This document shows, one piece after another, positions 1-9,600 of a DNA stretch of 64,000 bases. The stretch comes from Sipunculus nudus (lineage: Eukaryota; Annelida; Sipuncula; Golfingiida; Sipunculidae), in assembly GCA_026874595.1 (NCBI GenBank), contig CM049307.1:91267830-91331829 (forward strand). The letters are read 5' to 3'. The notes beneath the pieces are model-generated. The model saw nothing but the letters and a program-made list of their open reading frames with translations, made no database searches and was not told the DNA's origin. The stretch's first letter is position 1. Every line of letters starts with the position of its first letter. The translations under genes were made by a program, and so were the position numbers.

Positions 1-1793
1 GCGATTATGTGCACTGTGTTATGTGTCGGGCTTTGTACATGAACTCGCACGGTTATATATGTTGCAGGTTTCGAAGTAGCCCATAAACTATAGCTGTATA
101 TTTTTCCAACTCAACTAAATGAGGTTAATTGTCAGTTTAAAGGTGACTATTTCGTGATCCCCTGAAACTTTCACAAAAAGGTCACGGTAAATAGGCTAAT
201 CGTTTTGATTTATAGTGACGTAATTATAACAAGAGGGGGGATTAGCCTAAATACTCCAAACAAATTCACCAAGGACGTCTGGCGGCAAGTTACAAGAACC
301 GAAGTTTCGCAAACGGCTTTTCACAACTAGTGACCTTTCACCAACCGTACATATGCCACCAACTGTCTTCAGTTACATGGTTTTTCTGTTTGTTAACATG
401 GGCACACGTACCATGTTTACGCACAGCTTCTAGATAAACACGTCCATGCATTTGTTACAGAGGCATTAAAAGAGTCTTTCTCAGCAGGATTTGCCTACAA
501 TTTATTAATATGTAAGTCAGAAATCACGTGAATTCTAAAGATAAGTCTACAATAACTGTATAGCCACAACATATTTGCGAAAACAGGTATAACCTTCTGT
601 CATATCACTCATTGATGCACCCAGTTGAAATATTTGTTTTGTGCATGTGTATTTGTATGAAGAATGGTTAAACTGCATCTCTAAATAGAAAATATTTACG
701 TTTGTCAGTTTTCTAACTGTTTATGCATATAGAACATTTACATTTGTCCATTTTGGATAGGAATGTCGGGTTTCAACCGGGAGTGTGCATTTCTGTCTAG
801 AAGTAATGTCTATAAATGTATTTAAAACTGTGTTTTCAAGGCGCGCTGTATCCGATATATACAGATTGCGGATATGCTTAATAATGGTGTATAAAATCGC
901 GTGTTTTTTTTTTGTCGACGAGCGGTAAAACATTGCAGTATTGTACTAGTGATGTCAGAACCCACTAGATCGCGCTGGATTCGTAGGTCAGATACCAACC
1001 TCCGCGCAGGGATAAGGTCTAATGTGCACAATAAATAATCCCTGACATGTTTGACCTGACATTTGACCCAGTCACAGCCTCACTTGTATGATCAGTAAAT
1101 GTAACAAAATTTGACTCGATATCCCTTGGCACTCATGTCTTATGTCAGCATGCGATAATAGTTAATCCCCGAATTCCCGCAGATAATCCTTTTTAAATAA
1201 TGTTCAAAAGACCACAACAAGTTTTGCAGAACCACCACCGTGCGTTTACATCTTAAACAATTTTGGAAGCAGTTGTATCACGTAAACTATCCAAGAAAGC
1301 ACATGCATAAGTTTGTTTATATTTACAATACCGCGTCACAAATATTACACCGCAAAATAGATCCACAGGTTTATCAACATATAACATATGTTTCACGGAC
1401 AAATACCTTTTGTTGGTTATATTTGGAATGGGTGTTGTCGAAGCAAACTCTATATTTGCTCGAATAACTTATTTCTTTTTTAAGTTACGCTTCTCCGCAC
1501 TATGGCTCGCGTTCGGCTGCATAAGAGTGCTGAGCGCACATATGTTTACAAGAGATCTATCCTACACCTTCATAGACAGATCTCGTGTGAGGAGAATGGG
1601 TCAATTACATGATAAACAGGTCCCGTGATGGGTATCCCGCGCGGTATGTGGATCCAATTCTTCACTGAAAACTCCATTTTACCGCGTGTCTCCTACCTCA
1701 TACCGTTTACCACATACCGCGCGCCCGATAAACGCAGATCACATCTGCAGCATTATGTTTATGTAATAGCATGTGATCATTTCATGCTTGTAG
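1..1793. other. AT-rich non-coding sequence upstream of the membrane-protein exons
   Basis: No coding exon could be supported here. The stretch is probably the intron or upstream part of the gene whose last two exons start at 1794. Any upstream exon of that gene must end in phase 1, and I found no convincing candidate, so the extracellular part probably lies outside the window. It contains one copy of a dispersed repeat (about 245-545). Short open frames at 1240-1879 have no recognisable domain apart from the transmembrane exon at their end. Confidence 0.5.
245..545 (+). repeat. Dispersed repeat, copy 1
   Basis: This stretch shares an interrupted but collinear match with about 12620-12835. 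Shared blocks include the TCACCAAGGACGTCTGGCGGC-like start, the TAGATAAACA segment, GTTACAGAGGC and TTGATATGTAAG-type sequence. Copy 2 lies in an intron of the SAMHD1-like gene, so this is an interspersed element. I could not identify the family or terminal repeats. Confidence 0.5.
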
Positions 1794-1875
1794 GGAAAGG
1801 CTTTTTCATGCTGTCTGCTGGTGTCATATTAACCCTAGCTGTCGTGGTTGCGGCGGTTTTGTACAGTGCTTGCAG
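1794..1875 (+). CDS. Penultimate coding exon of a single-pass membrane protein (transmembrane exon)
   Basis: The exon follows an acceptor (CATGCTTGTAG) and ends at a good donor (TGCAG|GTGAGA). It starts in phase 1 and ends in phase 2. It encodes KGFFMLSAGVILTLAVVVAA followed by VLYSAC and a split Arg. This is one strongly hydrophobic helix of about 22 residues followed at once by basic residues, as expected for a type I transmembrane segment with a stop-transfer signal. The reading frame joins perfectly to the exon at 2225. The family is not recognised, and the ectodomain is not in the window. Confidence 0.6.
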
Positions 1876-2224
1876 GTGAGACCTTTTTTGTATTTAATTA
1901 ATTAAACGATAGAACTATGTTTACAATTTCCTTGTTCGGCAATATATATATTCTGTGATTTGGCCCGTTTTAGGAAAATATTATCATATATGTCTATTTC
2001 TTTAAAAATGATTATACAGTTTATTAAAGACTTCTTCAGCATGATATATAAGAAATATCTTTATCTTTCCTGCAAATCATTGGCTTGCCCAGATTTCCGC
2101 GAAATTCAGAAACCATATGCGTACAAATAGTGAATATTGGTATAATTTATAATTATATTTTCTAATGTATTAATATAACAGTATTTGTTAAAGATATTCC
2201 GGTTGTTTAATCTTGTGTTATTAG

Positions 2225-2441
2225 ACGAAATGGCTACCGGAAACACATGAGCCAGCTCTTGAATATGGCTCTCACAGATCCCCCAACTTCTACCGCATGC
2301 GGAAGTGGTGATCAACAAGAGAACGGATTGCATTTGTCAGCCACATCTGACACACTGAGTAATATAGACAATGAACCTATATATGCCAAGCCATTCCCAA
2401 AGTACAAACGTGTGCATTATAATCTAGAAGACCAGGTGTAA
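2225..2441 (+). CDS. Last coding exon: cytoplasmic tail of the membrane protein
   Basis: The exon follows an acceptor at 2223-2224 and completes the split Arg codon of the previous exon, giving a tail of about 71 residues that ends at TAA (2439-2441). The start RNGYRKHMSQLL is basic and membrane-proximal. The tail contains NEPIYAKPFP, a YxxP site of the type bound by Crk/Nck-class SH2 domains, and ends in LEDQV, a class III-like PDZ ligand (acidic residue at -2, Val at the C-terminus). These motifs suggest a signalling receptor or adhesion protein. No catalytic domain is visible and the family is unknown. Confidence 0.6.
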
Positions 2442-2465
2442 ATATCGGTGAAGTTTGGCATGATC

Positions 2466-2471
2466 AATAAA
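2466..2471 (+). terminator. PolyA signal AATAAA of the membrane-protein gene
   Basis: A canonical AATAAA lies 24 bases after the stop codon of the tail exon, giving a very short 3' UTR. Its position supports 2225-2441 as the true last exon. Confidence 0.55.
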
Positions 2472-2870
2472 CATTATCCGTTCCGGACTACACGGGGTTT
2501 AGAATAATTTAGATAACAATTTACGTAACAATGTCAGTATATGCTGATAAATTAGTTGATATATAGAAAAGTCTGAAGAAAAACATAAATAAACGGAAGT
2601 GCAAACGCTGAGTCTGTGCAGAATAGATATGCACGCAGGACTTAAAACTTTCCAGGTCTTCAATAGAACATAATCCAAATTTTGACACAGTTGTTCAAAA
2701 TCAATCTTTACTGTGTGGCAGATTTTGAAAGAAATAATTCGGTATTTAGATCAGCAGTTACCAAATCGTTGGTAAGTGTAATCAGTGATGCCCTGTGAAA
2801 GACCTGAGGGTCTGACAAAGTAATTTCGTGACAGCTTCTTCCCTCATCTGCCCTATTTCGCTGCATAGAC

Positions 2871-3322
2871 TTAAGGTTACACCGACACATTAATTTTCCC
2901 TCTTTGCTATGTTTAATATATCTGCATAGTTCTCGAAATTCTTGTCATTCCTGGTTTCAGTTCCTGGTCCCTAGTCTCTTGCTCTGTCTATTTTTAACCA
3001 GAAAATGCTACCATGTGTACCTCAATTTCGAGTTATTATGCATTTCACGTCGACGCCACCAGGTGGCGCCACCTGCCAATTGTTTGGCCACGAAAATCAG
3101 ACCCTCTGTCGGTCGACCTCTGGTTCTCTATTTAGGTGTCCCAAAACAACCAGACCTTTTCTATAAATAGGTCATTATTTATGCTCATCCCTCAACTACA
3201 GTCCCCTTACTTGCCATTTTTATTTTACGCGAGATGCACCCAGTGACCCGGCCCGGCCCTGCCCTTTAGCCCGGTCCTGTCCACACGGTTCCCAGGGACG
3301 CAATACGGCGGTGTAACCTTAA
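2871..3322. mobile_element. Short inverted-repeat element (MITE candidate) flanked by TTAA
   Basis: The left end reads TTAA-GGTTACACCG and the right end reads CGGTGTAACC-TTAA. That is a perfect 10-base terminal inverted repeat directly inside TTAA on both sides, about 450 bp in total. TTAA duplication is the hallmark of piggyBac-type insertion, but the terminal bases are not the usual CCC-type piggyBac ends, so the superfamily is uncertain. There is no transposase. The interior holds a GC-rich stretch (about 3240-3310). Confidence 0.5.
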
Positions 3323-4130
3323 TAAGAGGCCTGTTGAGATAAGATATGTGGTTCAACCTATCTGGCTTAGTATAGCGGTAGTTTGCCCCTCTCACATAAA
3401 AAGGTCTAGAAATTAGACTTTCGGTCCGATAAGAATGCTTACTGGGTCTGGTTTTCCCTGCTAACTGAAGTGGGTAATATGGTACAAAGTGCCAGGATAG
3501 AAAATAGCAGAGAGTGCTACTGCCCTGCCACGCAGTCCCAAACCGAAATGGAACTCTGCAGATTTACATCCTTAGGTTAAGAATCAGAAAAGACAGCCGT
3601 TTCCTCTACAAAAAAAAAAATCGTAACAAAACTAATCGGATTTACCCTGGTCCCCATCTCACTCTTGTGAAAAAGTTTCCTTCCAATTGGTTAAGCAATC
3701 CTGTCGAAAGGCAAACAAGGAAAAAGGGGAGAAATATAACCTCCTTGAAGGCTAAAAGAAAGCCTTTAATGAACCAGACGTAAAAGTGTTAGGTTAGCAT
3801 TATTGAGAAATCAGCAAAAAAACTTGTGAACGGACTTCATGTAAGAAGTGGGAATTAGTATTAGACGATCATCTTATGTAAAACCATAAGAAGGCCTCAG
3901 GCAGGCGATATCCGGCGAGTTCTGAAGATCGCAATAAGTAAGAGCACCAAGGCCAAACGTCTGTGGAAGAACATAGCAAGAAGTCGCATTGTGTGAGAAG
4001 TTCTTGCAATGTCCACGAGAGGTCACCACCTCTACTAACACTAACCCGTCATTTTTTGTCCAAAGCAAAACTGACGATCGATAAATATTGATGCTCAACA
4101 ATGATCATAAAGAAATCCCAAACGCGTAGG
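3323..4130. other. Intergenic sequence, nothing recognised
   Basis: Short open frames at 3514-3783 (+) and 3874-4101 (-) have no recognisable domain and no splice-site support. I see no repeat or RNA gene. Confidence 0.4.
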
Positions 4131-4904
4131 CTCAATCTTCATATTGACGTTGTAATAGGGCAGACATTTATTCACCGGACCGAAATTAAGATTGGAGATT
4201 GGAGTAAATACAAATATTTATAATAAGATCCAGTGTACACAGTACCAAACACACACACACACACACATATAATATATGCAGTTAAAAGCAGCAATGTATA
4301 TAACTCCTCGTCCTGAGAGTGTTTATTAATGGAATATGTATACTTACAGTTTTCGAGATTACTACGTCTATATATGTGTTAACGAAAAAAGGTCAACCGT
4401 TTTTACTGTTTCGAGCTTAAGGGTTTCAACAATTCATGCACATTTTCTGTTTATTAACTAATGTTTCCTGTTTGCTCTGAATAATAATACTTACTGTAAA
4501 TTATGGCTGGACATGCACCTGTATAAGGTCGATCTCAATTTGGTCACGGGCACAAATTATATATTTGCTTGTAAAATATTGTAATTACAGTCGATCCCTA
4601 ATAATTGAATAAACGTATTTGTCATACGATAATATTAATTTAAGCGAGTTTTTTTTCTCAAATAAGCGGGGTGTGAATCTTCAAGGTTGTAGCCGCCACT
4701 ATGATACTATGAATCGCTATCGGATGGCTTGCGTGTGTTTTCCGTATTATTCAGACCGTTCTGAATTATCTTCTTTTACACTTTTCTTTTAATGATGTTT
4801 CAATTCGTTAGTTTATATAGATTTATTTATATTTTTACTCTCTCCGGAAATAAATACTGTATATTTCTACCTGTTTGTATTTGTTATTTATAAAAGCGAT
4901 ATTA

Positions 4905-5350
4905 CTGCAAATGACTGACAACTTACCGATCACGTGAATATATCGAAGGTTGTCAAATATTTATTACGATTCCTTAAGGATTTTGCATTACCATGAAACA
5001 TTTTGTTTCAGCTAAAGAAATGTAAAATTACTGTGCACTTATTGGTTCGTATATGTTATCTATAACAAAATTGATGTTTCTCAAAATGGCTGACAGCTTA
5101 ACGATCACGGGAATATGTCAACGGTTACGAGGTTTAGCAAGATTCCTAAAATATTTGTATTTTTATAACACGTATTTTTTCTTTTATTTCACTTAAAAAT
5201 ACTTACTACCTGCTTACCTGTTAGTGTGTGATATTTAAAAGAAGACGTTTCCGCCAGAGATCGTTTCTACTCAAAACTTTTGTGAGTACGATCCTACGCA
5301 GTGTGAATGTCTGGCTGCATGCCGATCACGTGAATGTGTAAAAGTCAATT
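4905..5350 (+). repeat. Three diverged direct repeats containing GATCACGTGAAT
   Basis: Related blocks occur near 4908, 5088 and 5308. Each has a G(A/G)CTG-like lead followed by (C/A)GATCACG(T/G)GAAT. Two of the three keep a perfect CACGTG E-box. The spacing is about 180-220 bases. They lie about 1.3-1.7 kb upstream of the SAMHD1-like start codon. Confidence 0.4.
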
Positions 5351-5584
5351 ACACATTATACACATAATCCAGCAAAATACTGATTCATACTTCGAATGAA
5401 CTTTCAAAACTAACCGAAAGTGTTTTCCGTACTGATTGTAATATGAATTATAAAACATAATCACAGTTTAACCGTATACGCAATGCTCTCGAATTAAATA
5501 CCATTCTGTACCGAATCCTGTGATTATTATGCAACATACCCTAGCTGAAACAGTTTTTTTTTTTTTTGGGGGGGGGGGGGGGAG

Positions 5585-5830
5585 GGGGGTGTAATGGTTA
5601 AGGTGCCGGGCTCATGATCGAGAGGTCGTGAGTTCGATCCCGGTCAGACCTCCATCGTGCCAAGACCCTTAAGCAAGGTCCGAACCGCAAGTGTGCCTCT
5701 GTCCACCCAGCAGTAGAAATGGGTACCAGAAAATACTTGGAAGGCAACCTGCGATGGACTAGCATCCCATCCAGGAGGCGTTTAACTCCTATGTCGCTTC
5801 ACGCTACCGAAACCGAGAGCACGTGTAGAG
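5585..5830 (+). mobile_element. tRNA-derived SINE
   Basis: A pol III A box (TGGTTAAGGTG, 5595-5605) and B box (GAGTTCGATCC, 5630-5640) lie at tRNA-like spacing. They are followed by a non-tRNA body with the CTGCGATGGACTAGCATCCC and AACTCCTATGTCGCTTCACG blocks that I recognise from widespread animal tRNA-SINEs. A poly-T/poly-G run lies immediately upstream (about 5555-5588). The copy is probably inactive, and its 3' end is uncertain. Confidence 0.65.
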
Positions 5831-6510
5831 TTAACGCTTCAAGCACACATGTAATCATACATATTTTCAAGGAAGAAAACCATTAGAGTCGATGGCGAGA
5901 GTGGTACGAAAGGCTAATTAGAGGCAAAAGTGGTATAAGTTGTCCCCCTTAAGCCTTTCGAGCTAGCAATATCAAAGGCTAATTAGCGCAACGGGTGATC
6001 AGTAGTCCGTGAGATCGTTGTCGCACATGAATATCTGGGATTGTCGTGCATGATTGACGGATTATACAATACAATTAACCGATATATAGATTTATCAGAT
6101 AGTCATAAAAACAGAGAGCTTAATTAAGAAAACAGGAAAAGGTTTAAGTTTTGATTATTTTATACAATTGAGCAGGACCTGATATTTATTGTTTACCTTG
6201 ACCTTATTTCAAAGGTCCTTCTCTTCATAGCTTATTGTCCATTATCGCTCAGTTGCGTGCCTGGAATGTGCCTCGCAGTGATTGCTTAGCGATTGCATAA
6301 ATCAAGTTAGTGACGTAGAGGATACTTCTCAGAAAGTGTTGCAGTTACATAGTTATTGATTATATCATCCCAACATAAACCATTAAAAAGTAATATCAAG
6401 AACAAAATGTTATCAAGATTTTAAGAACTGTGCAAGTGTCCGCCCTCGGTATGTAATATCAATGTAATACCGACACGAATCGATCGAGTCGTTTTTTCAT
6501 ATGTTCCTGT

Positions 6511-6573
6511 TATAAACAGGTATGCATTTTATTGATAGGCGCGGTCAAAGTCCATTATTTCACGGCTGAAGTG
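6511..6573 (+). promoter_or_regulatory. Core promoter block of the SAMHD1-like gene
   Basis: A block starting TATAAACAGGTATGCATTTT and running through ATTGATAGG, GTCAAAGTCC and ATTTCACGGCTGAAGTG lies about 85-145 bases upstream of the start codon. The same ordered block recurs in front of every array first exon (39623, 42783, 54621, 57780) and in three exon-less copies (36351, 51333, 61390). It is better conserved than the flanking sequence, which is the main evidence that it is functional. The TATAA-like start is the likely TATA element. Confidence 0.5.
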
Positions 6574-6656
6574 GATCTGTGGTTTTGTGTGTGTTAGGCA
6601 TTACTGTCTTTGCCAACGAAGAATTGCTGCTAATTCTTTGATCATTCCCGGCAAAA

Positions 6657-6677
6657 ATGGCCAGTGGTCAGCCCAAG
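6657..6677 (+). CDS. SAMHD1: SAMHD1-like exon 1 (MASGQPK)
   Basis: The exon has seven codons ending in phase 0 at AAG|GTAGAC. It is assigned as the first exon because it lies just downstream of the repeated promoter block, shares the GTAGACACG donor context with the array first exons, and joins in phase to IIKDPIHS of exon 2. In human SAMHD1 a Lys likewise precedes the equivalent V-x-NDPIH segment. It is shorter than the 20-codon array versions and lacks their basic cluster. Confidence 0.6.
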
Positions 6678-9600
6678 GTAGACACGTTTCTTACTTTCGA
6701 TATCTGTAACATAACAGAGAATATGCGTCAACTATCACGTTGACTTCGGTACTTATATAAAACCAGGCAAACATGTACCAACCGCACAGGAAACCATATG
6801 TTATCCTATATGTCGGCTGCACATAAGGCTACCATAACAGGTGCAAGAAATATCAGATAACACTTATGTATCTTTAAGATCCTTTATAGGACTTCTGCGT
6901 TGATTTTGCAATTAGTTCTCTTCTCTAACGATCAAATGAAAAAAAAATATTCTGCTGGCCCGGCTTCAAAGTATATAGTACCTTACCCATTAATTCGCAA
7001 GTCTAGGATTTGTGTAACTGAACTTAATTGGTCCCCTCCTACACTGATTTACAACACTGAAAGGACTGGCTCACCATGTTAGGCCAAGCAGTATATATTC
7101 CTATAAATTCCTTGGTTGGACTGATGTTACCTTTCCTTCAAATTTTCATTTGCAGTCCATAAATATTAGGGATGGGTATCGCCTACAAATTTCGTATTGC
7201 AATATATAGCGATATGCGGCAGGGTATTGCGTGCGTATTTTCATTGTATTAAATTCATATTAAACGAGTGTGGTTTGTATACTCTATATATACTTAATGC
7301 ACCCGTTGAAAATTGAGATATGAGATAAAAAGATTTGTTATGAGCTGGTACGGGGAGAAAATTTTATTCTTAGCTGTTCGCAGGGACAGTTTTTCAAATA
7401 AGCTCAGATTCTTTTTTTTTGTGTGTGTAAACGGTGTTTTGTACAAAAATGAACTTGGGTGTTTATAAACGGTGTTTTAGCTACTAGTTGAGGGTAGTCT
7501 CAGGTATGCTAACAGAAAAATTATTGTTGTTAAAGGCACACGAAAAATGCAATGTACAGATGCCCATGTGAAAAGAAAGGCCTAGGTAAATAGTCCCCAA
7601 GAGTAATAAATGTTTGCCCTAAGCTTTACTGATTTATTTGAACAACCTAAAAACTGGCGGAACTATGAAAACGTTGGTGTTCATGGGGGAAAATAATGAA
7701 TGCTAAGACACTCACATACCGTTAAGCAAAGAACGCGTGTACTTGTGTATCCAATGACGGTGTATCGTGTCTGCGATCTTGGTTCCTTGTGTTGACTCAA
7801 GAGCACGCAATATTGAAAACAGATTCATGTGTTCATGTGTTAAGCGCTTGAATGTCCTTTACCTTTACTTCCTTTGCCCTTGAGAGGCCATATAATGGAT
7901 ATGGGGGTTGATGGTGATTATAGTGGACCAACGTGACCGCCAATTGCACAAAAACACCTTTTGTGCCGGGCATTTAACAAAAGATATTTAAAAACTGTAT
8001 CCTGATACGCAATATCCAAATCACCGTATCGCAATATACCGATATATCGATAATATCGCGCAGCCCTATCAAATATCGTTATATACCCAGGCACTTGCAA
8101 CCGAGACAAGCAGATCAGTTTATCACTTGACCAGTTTATATTTGCGTGTCTTCAGAATATACACGTGCTCTAGAATACCTTATCAAATAGCTAAATATAA
8201 GAGCATGGCAGTGTTGTTTATAATGAAAGCTCCTCTTATCTGACAATTATTATATTGACAGCTGGTGTTGCTAATTTTTTTTTCTGAAGGGGCGTAGATA
8301 AATCATGTCTCTACATGCTGTACTCCACTTGTACACAGAAGTGTGTTGTTGTATAAAAGTTAAAAGGTTATCTGTGAATTACACTTTTTCTTCGTGCTGT
8401 GCAGGTTGAAAGGTTATCTCTTGAAAGGTACGCAAATATTTTGTCCCCTTACATAGCACTCCTGCGTGTGCTCTTTGACCCTCCTCTGCATTCTCCACTC
8501 CGAGGATTTTTCTATGAATGTCAAGGAAATCCCTCTGCAGTCATTCGATCCTTTCGTCAAAGAATTGTGTATCAAACTTATTAAGTAAATGGAGCAAATA
8601 AAGTGCATGTCGACAAAATATTTTCAGCAAACCGGCTTACAGTATTTGTCGATTAAATATATTATTTTACAAACCCGTGGATATATTTGCCTGTACTATC
8701 CACGGCGCGGCATTTTTAATATTAGAAAAGCACTCAGAGAGCGCAGACCTCCGCCAAGTCAGCTCATTAGCCTTATGTAGAACTGTCAGAGAAGCAGCAT
8801 TTTTCCTTTAATATATTCCTGGACCGAGCTATCCTAAAGATTTCAACAAATCCGTCAATTATATTCTGACTAATGTTGCTAACAGACAAACAAACTAACA
8901 CCGGCAAAAACATGAACCCTGTCGCTTAGTGGAGGTAAACAATAGTTAAAGTCGAATATATTTGCAGACTAAAGCTAAGATTTCTTATAAGTACGGAATG
9001 CGGGATGCGGAAAGCGTATAAAATCGGTACACGTCTTGAGAAGGTGAGATTCCTGTATGCGGGGACCCGGCATGTGGAATGCTTATATATCCGGTAAAAA
9101 TTATCGCTACGTGTAGCGAACTTGTATGTTTCTGGATGTTATCAAAAGGCAAAACACAAAATGCATGCCGCCGTGCAGGTTCATATGAAATCTCTTAACT
9201 CGCATTCCATATTCAGTAGATAGGGAATCTTACACGCTACTATTTAAGGAACTATAGCCCTCGAAAGTTGCCAAAGTCGGGTTTGTTGCCTCATCTCCCG
9301 TGGGGATGGGGGTTTGGGGAGTTTAAGTCGTTTACTTCCTAAATAAAACAGGGTCAAGGACTATCAAAACAATGACATTTAACCGTGGCCCCGTGCTTTA
9401 CGTAAATTTACTGACACCTTTCAGAGAATCAGCACGCTCACGTGCAATGACGTCATTGTGCTCTATGACGTCACGACTCTCTCCAATTATTGACATATGG
9501 TCACCTGCCAAACGTCCGAGTGTAAACGAATATGCAATAGACCCCAAAAAACATCAGAGCTCATTCAGAGCTCATCAGAGCTTTTTTACGCGTGGATCAG

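Larger units (their letters stand above)
4130..6360 (+). repeat. 5' flank of the SAMHD1-like gene, paralogous to part of the downstream 15 kb array unit
   Basis: Scattered collinear matches tie this flank to about 37680-39600 of array unit A. Examples are TGACGTTGTAAT...GGCA near 4145 and 37680, the TAACTCGTNGTNCTGA block, the GCACAAATTATA-TTGCTTGTAAAAT block near 4550 and 38265, and the region just upstream of the first exon. A (CA)n run lies at 4248-4266. The matches are diverged, unlike the near-identity between array units, so this is an older duplicate. No coding exon is visible. Confidence 0.5.
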
